The position numbers and the translations under genes are program-made. The notes under the pieces were generated by a model that saw only the letters and a program-made list of their open reading frames with translations, made no database searches and was not told the DNA's origin. A stretch of DNA of 63,599 nt from Bacillota bacterium (GTDB lineage: Bacteria > Bacillota > Clostridia > Oscillospirales > Oscillospiraceae): positions 1 through 63,599 of the forward strand of contig JAEWRY010000034.1 in NCBI GenBank assembly GCA_023459875.1, written 5' to 3'. Shown here one piece after another: positions 50,369 through 58,694 of this stretch (positions within the stretch are counted from its first letter, which is position 1; every line of letters starts with the position of its first letter).

Positions 50369-51016
50369 TTACAGCCCAAGCATCGATTTCAGCTTGCGGG
50401 TGGCGGAGGCGTCTGCGGCGATATAGAGGACGTCGTCCGTCTCAAGAATGGTGCCTAAGGTCGGGATAAAGGTGCGGTTGCTGCGGCTGACGGCAACCAC
50501 GCTGATTTCTCCGACCGATGTGAGGTCGTTGACCTTGTGGCCCACCAGCAGGAGCGGGACCTCGATGCGCACCATGTTGACGTTTCCGTTGCCGATTTCA
50601 TAGACGCTGTCCAGCTGCTGATAGGTGAGCAGTTCAGTTGCCCGCTCGATGCCCCAGGTGGTTGTGGAAATGGTCTGGATTCCGATCCGGCGGTAAAGAT
50701 CCGCCTTCGCGGAATCGTAGAGCCGCGCGACAACGTGAGGGACACGGTAAATGTTTTTCGCGATTCTGGCAATGACCACGTTGGCTTCGTCGCTGGCCGT
50801 GCAGGAGACCACGGCGTCCACCTGGTCGATTCTCGCTTTGGTGAGCACGTCCCGGTCGAAACCGACCCCGGCAATTTTCATCCCCGGGAAGTCCTTTCCC
50901 AGGTTCTTGAGTACCTCCGGGTTGGAGTCGATCACGGTTACCTGATGGCCTGCCTTCGCGAGCTTGAGGGACAGGCCTGTTCCCATTCTTCCTAAACCCA
51001 CAACGATTACTTTCAT
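50369..51016 (-). CDS. TrkA-type RCK regulatory subunit (second)
   Basis: A 215-residue RCK protein with KVIVVGLGRMGTGLSLKLAKAG at the start, GVGFDRDVLTKARID and SCTASDEANVVIA, and an RCK_C-type tail (about 135-215). It differs clearly from the neighbouring TrkA protein, so the two may form a heteromer or serve two channels. GGAGGGGTGATAAC precedes the ATG at 51016. It starts 5 bases after the stop of the P-type ATPase, so the operon order is ATPase, this gene, the first TrkA gene, cupin. Confidence 0.9.
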   Translation of the reverse strand: MKVIVVGLGRMGTGLSLKLAKAGHQVTVIDSNPEVLKNLGKDFPGMKIAGVGFDRDVLTKARIDQVDAVVSCTASDEANVVIARIAKNIYRVPHVVARLYDSAKADLYRRIGIQTISTTTWGIERATELLTYQQLDSVYEIGNGNVNMVRIEVPLLLVGHKVNDLTSVGEISVVAVSRSNRTFIPTLGTILETDDVLYIAADASATRKLKSMLGL

Positions 51017-51020
51017 GTTA

Positions 51021-53849
51021 TCACCCCTCCGCATTTACGCTGTTTTTATGTTTCATATTTCTCACAATGGCTTTTCTGGCTTCTTCCAGCAGCAGGATGA
51101 CCGGTGGCCAGATGCAGAGCATCAGAAGGTCGGGAACACCGACCGCCGCCGTGCCGAAAAAGAGATGCGCGACCGGCAGATAGATCAGCGTGAAGATCAA
51201 GATAAGCTCGAATAGAATTCCGATGTTGACCTGCTTGTTGCCGAAGAGCCCAACCCGGATGGCCGACTGCCGTTCGGTCCGGCAGTTGAACGCCATGCCG
51301 ATCTGACAGAACACAATGCCAGCCAGGGACATGGTCGTGGCTTTGAGGTAGACCGGGTCGATTCCGCCCGCGAGCGGAACGGCGGGCCAGCCGTTTTGCA
51401 TGTTGACGAAGAAATAGGAGAACGCCGAAGCGGCGGCTTCCAGCATGCCGTACCACAAAAAGGCCTTTACGACCAGTTCCCTGGTAAGCAGCGGCTGCTT
51501 CCGGCTGCGGGGAGGCTGCTCCATCACGCCCTTCTCCGGCAGTTCTGCGCCGAGGCCCAGGGCGGGCAGCATGTCGGTGCCCAGGTCGATGGTGAGGATC
51601 TGCATGATGGTAAGGGGCAGGGGGATGGCCCCCCGGGAGAACAGAAACATGGCCGAGGGCACCGCCTCGGGTACGTTGGAGTTGAGGATATACAAGAGGA
51701 ATTTGCGGATGTTGCTGTAAACCGCGCGGCCCTCCTCGATGGCGTGGACAATGGAGGCGAAGTTGTCGTCGGTGAGGATCATATTGGCCGCTTCCTTGGC
51801 CACGTCGGTACCGGCAATGCCCATGGCCACGCCGATGTCGGCCTTTTTCAGCGCCGGGGAATCGTTGACGCCGTCGCCGGTGACGGCGACGACCTCCCCC
51901 ATCTCCTGCAGGCAGGTAACGACGCGCAGCTTCTGCTCGGGCGCTACCCGGGCGAAGATGATCTCGTCCTTCAGATATTCCTTCAGGTCGCCGTCTGAAA
52001 GTTTTTCCAGTTCCAGGCCGGAGATCACCCGGGGATGCTGGCCTTTCACGATCCCGATGCGCCGTGCGATGCTCTCGGCGGTGAGGCCGTAGTCGCCGGT
52101 GATCATGATAATGCGGATGCCGGCCTTGTGGCATTCCTCCACGGCGGCGGCCACCTCGGGCCGGGGAGGATCGGCCATGACAACGAGCCCTACGAAGACC
52201 AGGTCCTGTTCAATGAGTTCCGGCGTATAGGCGCTCAGAGCGATCGGGAGGCCGATGCCATCCTTCAGCAGACGGTAGGCTATGGCGAGAACGCGCAGGC
52301 CGTCCCGGGCGTAGGAGTCGTTTGCGTCCATGATTCTTTTCCGCATTTCCTCGGTCATGGGCTGCTCCGCGCCGCCCACGAGGATGGAATTGCTGATGGT
52401 CATGACCTCTTTCGGCGCGCCCTTTACATAGGCGATCCGGCTGGTGCCCTCGATGGGCCGTTCCAATTGATGGACGGTCGTCATCCGCTTGCGGCGGGAC
52501 TCGAAGGGCAGTTCCCTCACCCGGGGGGTAAGCTCCATTTGTTTGCGCATGTCGATGCCCGCTTTTTGGGCCGCGACGCCCAGGCAGGCTTCGGTGGGGT
52601 CGCCCAGAACGGTGTAGCGGGCCGACTCCGCGTCAGGGGGCAGCAGACGGGCGTTGCTGCACAGAGCCGCCGCGGAAAGCAAAAGTTTTAAATCCTTGTT
52701 ATCTGCCGTCGTTACCTTTTTGCCGTCCTCCAGGACTTCGCCTTTCGGCTCGTATCCCACGCCGGTCACCTCGAATTCCTTGTCGGCAAGCCACAGGTGG
52801 TTCACCGTCATTTCGTTCTGTGTGAGGGTGCCGGTTTTATCGGTGCAGATGACCGAGGTGCTGCCCAGGGTCTCCACCGAGGAGAGCTTTTTCACCAACG
52901 CGTTCCGCTTGGACATGCGCTGCACCGCCATGGCCAGAGACAGCGTCACGGTGGGGAGCAGGCCCTCGGGAATGAAGGCCACGATCATGCCCAGGGCGAA
53001 GACGAACGAAGGAGCGAAGGGCTCCCCCACAAAGAAATACGACGCAAGGAAAAAGGCGACGCCGAAGGCGATGGCGATGACGGAAATCTGCTTGGTCAGG
53101 CGGTTGAGCTCCTTCTGGAGGGGGCTGAGCTCCTCGCCCATGCTCTGGGTGAAACCGGCGATCTTGCCGAATTCGGTCCGCATGCCGATTTCCGTGACCA
53201 CGGCCTTGCCGTTGCCCTCCGAAACGCTGGTGCCCGCGAAAATCAAATTGGGCATTTCAAACCGCGTCAGATCGTCGCTCAGGACCGCGTCCTTTGTTTT
53301 GCGCACCGGGTTCGATTCTCCGGTGAGGGTGGACTGGTTCACCTGCAGGTCGCTGCACTCCACCAGTCGTGCGTCCGAGGAGATCCTGTCCCCTTCCTCC
53401 AGCAAGATGACGTCGCCCGCCACCAGGTCCTCGGAGAGGATCTTCTGCTCAGAGCCGTCCCGGATGACCCGGGCGTAGGAGGGAAGCATGTTTTTAAGCG
53501 CTTCGGTGGCCTTGCCGGCTCTGTATTCCTGCCAGAAACTGAAAACGCCGTTGATGATGTTCACCAGCCAGACGGCAATGCCCAGCTGGGGCATGGCGGC
53601 AAAAAAGGCCACCGCGCCCGCCACCCAAAGCAGCACCGCCATAAGATGGGTGAAGTTGCTCAGAAAAATAAGTAGGACCGACCTCTGCTTTTTCTCCTCG
53701 ATTACGTTTTTTCCCTGTTCCTTCTGATTTTGCATGGCCATTGCCTGACTGAGCCCCTTGGGACTCGTCAGGAGCGCTTCGTAGACCTTTTCCGCCGGGA
53801 GCTTCTGGATATCTTCTTTTCCCGTAACTGCGGTTATTTTGCTGTCCAT
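51021..53849 (-). CDS. P-type cation ATPase, Na,K-ATPase-like (P2C-like)
   Basis: A 942-residue pump with ten membrane segments. Actuator motif TGES at 176-179, PEGL in M4 at 294-297, phosphorylated DKTGTLT at 337-343, TGDGVNDSPALKKADIGVAMG near 657-677. M5 has S724-N725-x-P-E728 and M6 has D755-L-G-T-D759. These match the Na,K-ATPase pattern SNxPE and DLGTDM rather than the SERCA pattern. The neighbouring TrkA-type genes suggest monovalent-cation duty. Ion specificity, and whether a beta-like subunit exists, are unknown; none is seen. AGGAAGG precedes the ATG. Confidence 0.9.
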   Translation of the reverse strand: MDSKITAVTGKEDIQKLPAEKVYEALLTSPKGLSQAMAMQNQKEQGKNVIEEKKQRSVLLIFLSNFTHLMAVLLWVAGAVAFFAAMPQLGIAVWLVNIINGVFSFWQEYRAGKATEALKNMLPSYARVIRDGSEQKILSEDLVAGDVILLEEGDRISSDARLVECSDLQVNQSTLTGESNPVRKTKDAVLSDDLTRFEMPNLIFAGTSVSEGNGKAVVTEIGMRTEFGKIAGFTQSMGEELSPLQKELNRLTKQISVIAIAFGVAFFLASYFFVGEPFAPSFVFALGMIVAFIPEGLLPTVTLSLAMAVQRMSKRNALVKKLSSVETLGSTSVICTDKTGTLTQNEMTVNHLWLADKEFEVTGVGYEPKGEVLEDGKKVTTADNKDLKLLLSAAALCSNARLLPPDAESARYTVLGDPTEACLGVAAQKAGIDMRKQMELTPRVRELPFESRRKRMTTVHQLERPIEGTSRIAYVKGAPKEVMTISNSILVGGAEQPMTEEMRKRIMDANDSYARDGLRVLAIAYRLLKDGIGLPIALSAYTPELIEQDLVFVGLVVMADPPRPEVAAAVEECHKAGIRIIMITGDYGLTAESIARRIGIVKGQHPRVISGLELEKLSDGDLKEYLKDEIIFARVAPEQKLRVVTCLQEMGEVVAVTGDGVNDSPALKKADIGVAMGIAGTDVAKEAANMILTDDNFASIVHAIEEGRAVYSNIRKFLLYILNSNVPEAVPSAMFLFSRGAIPLPLTIMQILTIDLGTDMLPALGLGAELPEKGVMEQPPRSRKQPLLTRELVVKAFLWYGMLEAAASAFSYFFVNMQNGWPAVPLAGGIDPVYLKATTMSLAGIVFCQIGMAFNCRTERQSAIRVGLFGNKQVNIGILFELILIFTLIYLPVAHLFFGTAAVGVPDLLMLCIWPPVILLLEEARKAIVRNMKHKNSVNAEG

Positions 53850-53966
53850 TTTATTCCTTCCTATCCAACAACAAAAAACAAGTCTCTAGTTTTCACGTCC
53901 GCCGCTGTCAGCCGTTGGGGGCACGTGAGAATACCGGTCATCTGGTTCATTCCTGAGATAGCGTAT

Positions 53967-53995
53967 AGTATAGCTCTTTTATGCATTGTTTACAA
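53967..53995 (-). promoter_or_regulatory. Sigma-A-type promoter of the pump-TrkA operon
   Basis: On the minus strand: TTGTAA (53995-53990), 17-base spacer, TATACT (53972-53967), 118 bases before the ATPase ATG. The untranslated leader is unusually long for this window. Confidence 0.65.
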
Positions 53996-54138
53996 GCGTT
54001 CTTTTTGAAGGAATATACAATTATAACGAGCAATTGTCATAAATATCTTATTGAAAATACACAAAATATAAAAGCAGATATTTGATATAGCCATATTCAT
54101 CCATAAAAATATTATTTTTTTTCATCATAATAAACAAA

Positions 54139-54169
54139 GGCGGTGTCTCAAACTACATGAGACACCGCC
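54139..54169. terminator. GTGTCTCA hairpin (second of three)
   Basis: GGCGGTGTCTCA / TGAGACACCGCC, perfect 12-bp stem, 7-base loop. It lies past the 3' end of the exporter gene and directly before R2. Confidence 0.6.
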
Positions 54170-54176
54170 GATAAGG

Positions 54177-54258
54177 CTGTCACTCTGAGGCCGCGGGACG
54201 AAGAACCTTGCCTCGCACAGATTTCGCGTCGAAGCTCCTTTGCTTTTCGCTCAGGATT
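54177..54258. repeat. R2 palindromic repeat copy
   Basis: CTGTCACTCTGAGGC...GAAGAACCTT, then a diverged centre, then TTTTCGCTCAGGAT. Both R2 ends are recognisable. Confidence 0.6.
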
Positions 54259-54302
54259 TGGGCTTTTTGATTCTGAGACTTATCCCGAATAACCGGCAAA
54301 GG

Positions 54303-55226
54303 TTATTCGGCTTTCTTCGCGGTGAGGCTCAGGTAGGACCCAATCAGAATGAACACGATGCCGACCACCAGATTGATGGTGATGGGTTCCTTCAAAACCA
54401 GGAAAGCGATCACAGGCGCGAACACGGGCTTGATGAAAAAGGTGATGGAAGCGTTGGAGGGTCCCGATAGCTCGATCGCCTTTATGTAGCAGTAGTAGCC
54501 CACTCCGGTCACCATGATACCGAGATACAGCAGGAGGGGAATGCTTTTCGGCGTGATCCCGCCGACGACGGGCTGCCTAGTTACGAGCAAAACGAGCAGC
54601 AGCACCGCCGATCCGAGAATAAAGCTGAGACTGTTTTGGGCGATGCCGCCGATTTTCGCGATCCTTTTTTTGCCCAGCGCCGTATAAAACCCGAAGGCGA
54701 CCGAAGCGAGAAGGGTAATGAGGATACCGTCGATTCCCGATTTGCCGCCGATAATCTTGACGGGGTTTGCCACGATGACGAGGCCGATGACGTTCAAAAT
54801 GAGGGTTGCAGCTTTCCTTTTTGTAAATGTCTCATTCACTAAAAACTGCGCGAAAATCATGGTGAAGACCGGGCTGGCGGAGATGATGACGGCGGCGAGG
54901 TTCGCGTTTGTGCGCATCACGCCGATCTGGAAGAGCACCATGCTGACGCAGATGCAAACGAAGCCCAGGGAAAAGAGATAGAGCCAGTCGCCCTTTTCCA
55001 GCTTGCACTGCCGCTTTTTAAGGTCGCGCAGGGCGAAGGGCAGCAGGAAGACGCCGCCGATAAAAAACCGCAGGAAGGTGAGCTGAGGAGCGCTGAACGC
55101 CGCGCCCGCGAGCTTCAGGGCGACCTCCATCGTTCCGAACAGGAACGCCGCGCCCAGAATATAAACCATGCTTTTCTTCAATGAAATCTCTGCCTTTCGG
55201 AGCCAATCAAAAATCTTGTATGTCAT
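54303..55226 (-). CDS. EamA-family drug/metabolite exporter
   Basis: A ten-segment membrane protein of about 307 residues, two EamA repeats. It contains YILGAAFLFGTMEVALKLAGAAFSAPQLTFLRFFIGG and, in the second half, MVTGVGYYCYIKAIELSGPSNASITFFIKPV, typical of the family. Substrate unknown. The start is uncertain: ATG 55259, ATG 55226 and a TTG/ATG pair near 55178-55166 are all in frame and none has a strong ribosome site; a TATACT box near 55248 would favour the shorter forms. It is not closely similar to the EamA protein at 28883. Confidence 0.82.
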   Translation of the reverse strand: MTYKIFDWLRKAEISLKKSMVYILGAAFLFGTMEVALKLAGAAFSAPQLTFLRFFIGGVFLLPFALRDLKKRQCKLEKGDWLYLFSLGFVCICVSMVLFQIGVMRTNANLAAVIISASPVFTMIFAQFLVNETFTKRKAATLILNVIGLVIVANPVKIIGGKSGIDGILITLLASVAFGFYTALGKKRIAKIGGIAQNSLSFILGSAVLLLVLLVTRQPVVGGITPKSIPLLLYLGIMVTGVGYYCYIKAIELSGPSNASITFFIKPVFAPVIAFLVLKEPITINLVVGIVFILIGSYLSLTAKKAE

Positions 55227-55445
55227 TTTGCTTTCTTTCGCTACCAGTATACTATTCATTCAAACAAAAAGCCAGCATACGTTAATACTTGCCGCTATAT
55301 TTGCCGATAATCCGGAGTTTTGCCGGATAAATAGGGACGCCGGCCCTGCCGGGCCGTTACTATTCCACAATGATTTGTTGCTCTTTCGTAAAGCTTTTTA
55401 CCTGAATAAGCCATAAAATTAAAAATAGCTGCGAGGAAGGAGCGG

Positions 55446-55461
55446 TGATGATAAAAAAATG
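55446..55461 (+). promoter_or_regulatory. A7 tract between two out-of-frame start codons
   Basis: AAGGAG is spaced 5 bases before ATG 55448, which runs ATG-ATA-AAA-AAA-TGA and stops. The long gene's ATG at 55459 is 16 bases from that site, just past a run of seven A. One extra A would place both in one frame. Confidence 0.5.
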
Positions 55462-57324
55462 AAGAGACTTTTATGCCTGACGTTGGCTGCGGTTTTGGCG
55501 TTTTCTCTTGTGAGTTTTCCGGCTCTGGCGGCGGAGGGCGCCTCTCCCGCCGCGCCCCTTCGGTATGATTTTTATGTGGATGGCAAAAGCGTATCCCTGT
55601 GGGGGTATGAAATCGGCGGCGGAGTCTGGTTTAAGCTGCGCGATCTGGCCATGGCGGTTAACGGTACCGGCAAGCAGTTCGAAGTAAGCTGGGACGGAAC
55701 AAAAAACGCGGTTTCACTGACGGCGGGAGCAGCCTATACGCCGGTGGGCGGCGAGCTGGCCAAGCCGGACGACACCCCAACTGCCGCGTATTTGCCCCGA
55801 ACCTCCTTTTATCTGGACGGTACGATGATTCCCATGCGCTCGTATGTTGTGAACGGCGTCCATTACGTCAGCTTTTCCGATCTGGCCGCGGACATCAGGT
55901 TCTCTCCCGCCCTGGATGAAAAAAATCATTTCGCCAAAATCAATACGGAGCCATATGATACCGGACTCTATTCGCTTTTCTTCCTGCCGGAGGGCTGGCG
56001 GGCAGGCGGCAGCGCCGATTCTTTAAGCTTTACCTGTTCGGGGGAGCCGGCCGGCTCACTCACCGTCAGGGCTTACGACCCAAACGAACCGATCTCGCAG
56101 CTGATGGATAACCACAGGGAGACCCTCGCCGGCGAAACGCTCAGCGGCTTCTCCTATCCCGCGGCGAAAGCGCTGATCCGGGCTACGCAGAGCGCCGCGT
56201 CTGGAGACGATTCCTATGTGGATGAGCTCCACCTCTATCTGATGCCGGAGGGCTGCGGCTGCGCGTTCGACTTCTGTTTCGACTCCGCCCGGGTAAACGA
56301 GCAGACGGCGGCGGAAATTGCGAAAAACTTCAGACCGGACGAATCTGCCATTGCCTTGAACGCGCTGGCCGCCCGCTGGGCGCAGGCGGTTCGGGACCGT
56401 GACGGCCGGGCTCAGTATGAGCTTTTAACCGCGCAGCTTCAGGCCGAATGGAAGAGCGGCTACGAAGCTCTGAATTGGGTAACGGGCGTCTCCAGCCCGT
56501 GGGTGAACAGCTGGACCGTCGAGGTATCGGGAAACAGCGCGGTTGTGTTCTATTATAATATGACCTCCACGGGATTCGCGGGATACACCGCCGACATTCT
56601 GTCCTTTTCGGAGGAGTACGGGGAACTGAAAATCAGCGGTATCGACGGGTTCAACTCTCTGACCGGCAGCGGCATATCTGTTCAGGGCAGCGTGCGGCTG
56701 CCGGAATCGGGCGTGCTGCTGGCGAGTCTGCCCGACGACGGAATCTCAATCTACGGCGATAAAAACGATTACGATCGTTTCGGATGTTATAACGGAGTGT
56801 ATCTTTCCATAAAAGGCGCAAACAGATATTACGAATGGAAGAACATCGGAAAAGAATCCTTCCTGCCTGAGCTCAGGCTGATGGATTTAAACGGTGACGG
56901 CCGGAAGGAACTGATGGTGATTTTAACTGCCGGGGAAGGGACGGGGGTCAATCAGAAAGCCGTTCACGTGATCGATCCGGAAAGCTTCGGGGAGACCGGC
57001 GTCGCTGATCCGCTGGACATCGTCGAAGAAAATGTGGGCACCTCCCTTGTCCATCAAGACGGCGCCGTGACGGTCACGGTCACCGCGGGCGGCAGTCAGT
57101 CCGTCATGACCCTGGACGAGGATTACGCCCAAGGGTGGGCTGAGGACGAGGCGATGTTCGGGAACATCGTGACGTTCGAGGCGGAGGACGGCAAATTAAA
57201 GGCCATGGTTGCCGTCCAGGTCTCTTACACAGTATTTGTGGGAGAAATCAATATTACATACTCCTTCGACGGGACCCGGTACGGATTGGATACGCTCAGC
57301 TTCGTTCCTTATGATTTCCGGTAA
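55459..57324 (+). CDS. Secreted stalk-domain protein, unknown function
   Basis: A 621-residue exported protein. Signal peptide 1-25 (LCLTLAAVLAFSLVSFPALA). Residues about 30-165 form a copper-amine-oxidase-N-like stalk domain in two parts (FYVDGKSVSLWGYEIGGGVWFKLRDLA and SFYLDGTMIPMRSYVVNGVHYVSFSDLA). The middle has a lipoprotein-like beta region, and the end resembles VCBS/FG-GAP-like outer protein segments (MDLNGDGRKELMVILT). No wall anchor is visible. The start lies beyond a homopolymer A-run (see finding). Confidence 0.8.
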   Translation: MKRLLCLTLAAVLAFSLVSFPALAAEGASPAAPLRYDFYVDGKSVSLWGYEIGGGVWFKLRDLAMAVNGTGKQFEVSWDGTKNAVSLTAGAAYTPVGGELAKPDDTPTAAYLPRTSFYLDGTMIPMRSYVVNGVHYVSFSDLAADIRFSPALDEKNHFAKINTEPYDTGLYSLFFLPEGWRAGGSADSLSFTCSGEPAGSLTVRAYDPNEPISQLMDNHRETLAGETLSGFSYPAAKALIRATQSAASGDDSYVDELHLYLMPEGCGCAFDFCFDSARVNEQTAAEIAKNFRPDESAIALNALAARWAQAVRDRDGRAQYELLTAQLQAEWKSGYEALNWVTGVSSPWVNSWTVEVSGNSAVVFYYNMTSTGFAGYTADILSFSEEYGELKISGIDGFNSLTGSGISVQGSVRLPESGVLLASLPDDGISIYGDKNDYDRFGCYNGVYLSIKGANRYYEWKNIGKESFLPELRLMDLNGDGRKELMVILTAGEGTGVNQKAVHVIDPESFGETGVADPLDIVEENVGTSLVHQDGAVTVTVTAGGSQSVMTLDEDYAQGWAEDEAMFGNIVTFEAEDGKLKAMVAVQVSYTVFVGEINITYSFDGTRYGLDTLSFVPYDFR

Positions 57325-57389
57325 ACCGGAACGGGACAGCTAAAACAGGCAGAAAGAAGTTGTCTTAACAGAAACCACCTGATAAAACA

Positions 57390-57450
57390 GTCATCCTGAG
57401 CGTTAAGCGAAGGATCTTAGGCAACCAAATGGATGGGCTGCGAGGATCAG
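57390..57450. repeat. R2 palindromic repeat copy
   Basis: GTCATCCTGAGCG...GCGAAGGATCTTAGG followed by GCTGCGAGGATC; the right end is lost. Confidence 0.65.
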
Positions 57451-57501
57451 CGTGGTCACCAGTAAAACCGCAAGAAGCATAAACGCCAGTTTCTTTTTCA
57501 T
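57403..57501 (-). CDS. Possible 32-residue membrane peptide (truncated?)
   Basis: Reads MKKKLAFMLLAVLLVTTLIL followed by a short tail ending CLRSFA. AAAGGTG lies about 9 bases before the ATG. The last seven codons and the stop come from the R2 repeat. It could be the signal sequence left from a broken exported-protein gene, or a functional hydrophobic peptide. Confidence 0.3.
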   Translation of the reverse strand: MKKKLAFMLLAVLLVTTLILAAHPFGCLRSFA

Positions 57502-57783
57502 AGCCGCAGCACCTTTCTGAGTTTACTGACTGTTCAGAAGTTGGCGTCCAAACAGGCCAGAAGGAAACACAGAAGTTTTTTCCTCATGAACGGACACCGT
57601 TCCTTTGCCCAGCGGTATTTTTACATCTTTTCATTGTGCCACCGTTACATTTACCATAACGGTTACGGTCGGTTGCGGCGTTATGTGACAAGTTATCCTT
57701 TGAAAATATGGGCGCCGATACAGAACAAATGAGGCAAAAACCGGTAAGGTTTCGGCCGTTCCGGCGTTTCAAAATTATCATGC

Positions 57784-57812
57784 TTGAGTTTGAAAATGGC
57801 GAGTGATATAAT
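57784..57812 (+). promoter_or_regulatory. Sigma-A promoter of the zinc-ribbon gene
   Basis: TTGAGT (57784-57789), 17-base spacer, perfect TATAAT (57807-57812), about 100 bases before the ATG at 57912. Confidence 0.75.
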
Positions 57813-57911
57813 TTTTAATTAGTTTCGGTATTGCTGCGCGCCGGCCCAAGCGCCCGGGAGCCGAAGGATTGCGCGGGCTTTGACCTGCCCGTGAGTGGAG
57901 AAGGAGTTAAT

Positions 57912-58604
57912 ATGGCAAGGAACTGTCCAAACTGCGGGACGGAGCTTCCCGAAGAGAAGAAATACTGCCAGAAGTGCGGTCAGGAGATAAAAGACGCCCC
58001 CAAGGCCGCCCCCTCCGCGGCATCCCGCCCGCCCCGGAAAGAGTCGGCTTTGGATGAAAACGTGCGGCAGATCCTTTCCCGGTACACAGCCAGGCACATA
58101 TTCACTTTTGTGATTGTGGCGGCTGTTTCACTGACGGTTATCTGGCTTTCCTATTTCCGCAATATGCCCATGACCTCGCTGGAGCACTTTTTCGTCGTGT
58201 TTTTCTACCCTGTTCTTGCATTCCTGTTCCTCGCCTACCCTGCGTACTACGTTATTAAGGTGAGAAAGAGCCTGATGAATATCGGCTATACCAGGGAATG
58301 TGTGGACAGGGTGCTGGAGGAGAACCCCTTCTGGTTCAAAACATACCGCCCGAAAGGAACCGAAGACCGGAAGAAGCTGATCGCGTCCGGAACCGTGCTG
58401 TCCGCGATCGGATGGGTTATCATTGCCTGTGGCGTTTTTGCCGTTGCGCTGCCGGTGATCCTTCTGCTTCAAAGCGGAAATCCTTACGCCGACCTGACCC
58501 TCGCAGAAATCGGCGCGCTGATTCTGATGGCGGGGTTGCTCACGCTCACCGCGGGGAAGATCTGCAAAACCCTTGCGGATAGACCGTGCGACGAGGCACG
58601 GTGA
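57912..58604 (+). CDS. Zinc-ribbon membrane protein, unknown function
   Basis: A 230-residue protein. It starts with a zinc ribbon (CPNCGTELPEEKKYCQKCG, residues about 5-23), then a Pro/Ala linker, then four membrane segments (about 60-78, 85-108, 160-185 and 195-215). Between the second and third lies a conserved cytosolic helix, MNIGYTRECVDRVLEENPFWF. GGAGAAGGAG precedes the ATG at 57912. It is unlike the zinc-ribbon protein at 18350 except for the N-terminal knuckles. Such proteins are common in Clostridia and uncharacterised. Confidence 0.78.
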   Translation: MARNCPNCGTELPEEKKYCQKCGQEIKDAPKAAPSAASRPPRKESALDENVRQILSRYTARHIFTFVIVAAVSLTVIWLSYFRNMPMTSLEHFFVVFFYPVLAFLFLAYPAYYVIKVRKSLMNIGYTRECVDRVLEENPFWFKTYRPKGTEDRKKLIASGTVLSAIGWVIIACGVFAVALPVILLLQSGNPYADLTLAEIGALILMAGLLTLTAGKICKTLADRPCDEAR

Positions 58605-58658
58605 GGCGTTCCCGCCGCCCTGCGGCGCGGCTGTTAACCAATCATAACCAACAATTAA

Positions 58659-58688
58659 GGCGGTGTCTCAGTATTTTGAGACACCGCC
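58659..58688 (+). terminator. GTGTCTCA hairpin after the zinc-ribbon gene
   Basis: GGCGGTGTCTCA / TGAGACACCGCC, perfect 12-bp stem, 6-base loop. Arms are identical to the hairpin at 54139. R1 copy F follows. Confidence 0.65.
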
Positions 58689-58694
58689 TCAGTT

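Larger units (their letters stand above)
53850..54302. other. Gap with promoter, AT-rich stretch, hairpin and R2
   Basis: 453 bases without a gene. It holds the pump operon promoter (53967-53995), about 130 AT-rich bases, the GTGTCTCA hairpin (54139-54169) and an R2 copy (54177-54258). No open frame worth calling. Confidence 0.6.
57325..57911. other. Gap with R2, a possible micro-ORF and a promoter
   Basis: 587 bases. It holds an R2 copy (57390-57450), a 32-codon minus-strand frame (57403-57501), a stretch with nothing recognised (57502-57780), and the promoter of the zinc-ribbon gene (57784-57812). Confidence 0.5.

Noticed and set aside
51046..53675. Long frames opposite or within the P-type ATPase gene (51046-52134 minus, 52797-53675 plus)
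   Set aside because: Arg/His/Gly-rich shadows; the pump's motifs are intact in the called frame.
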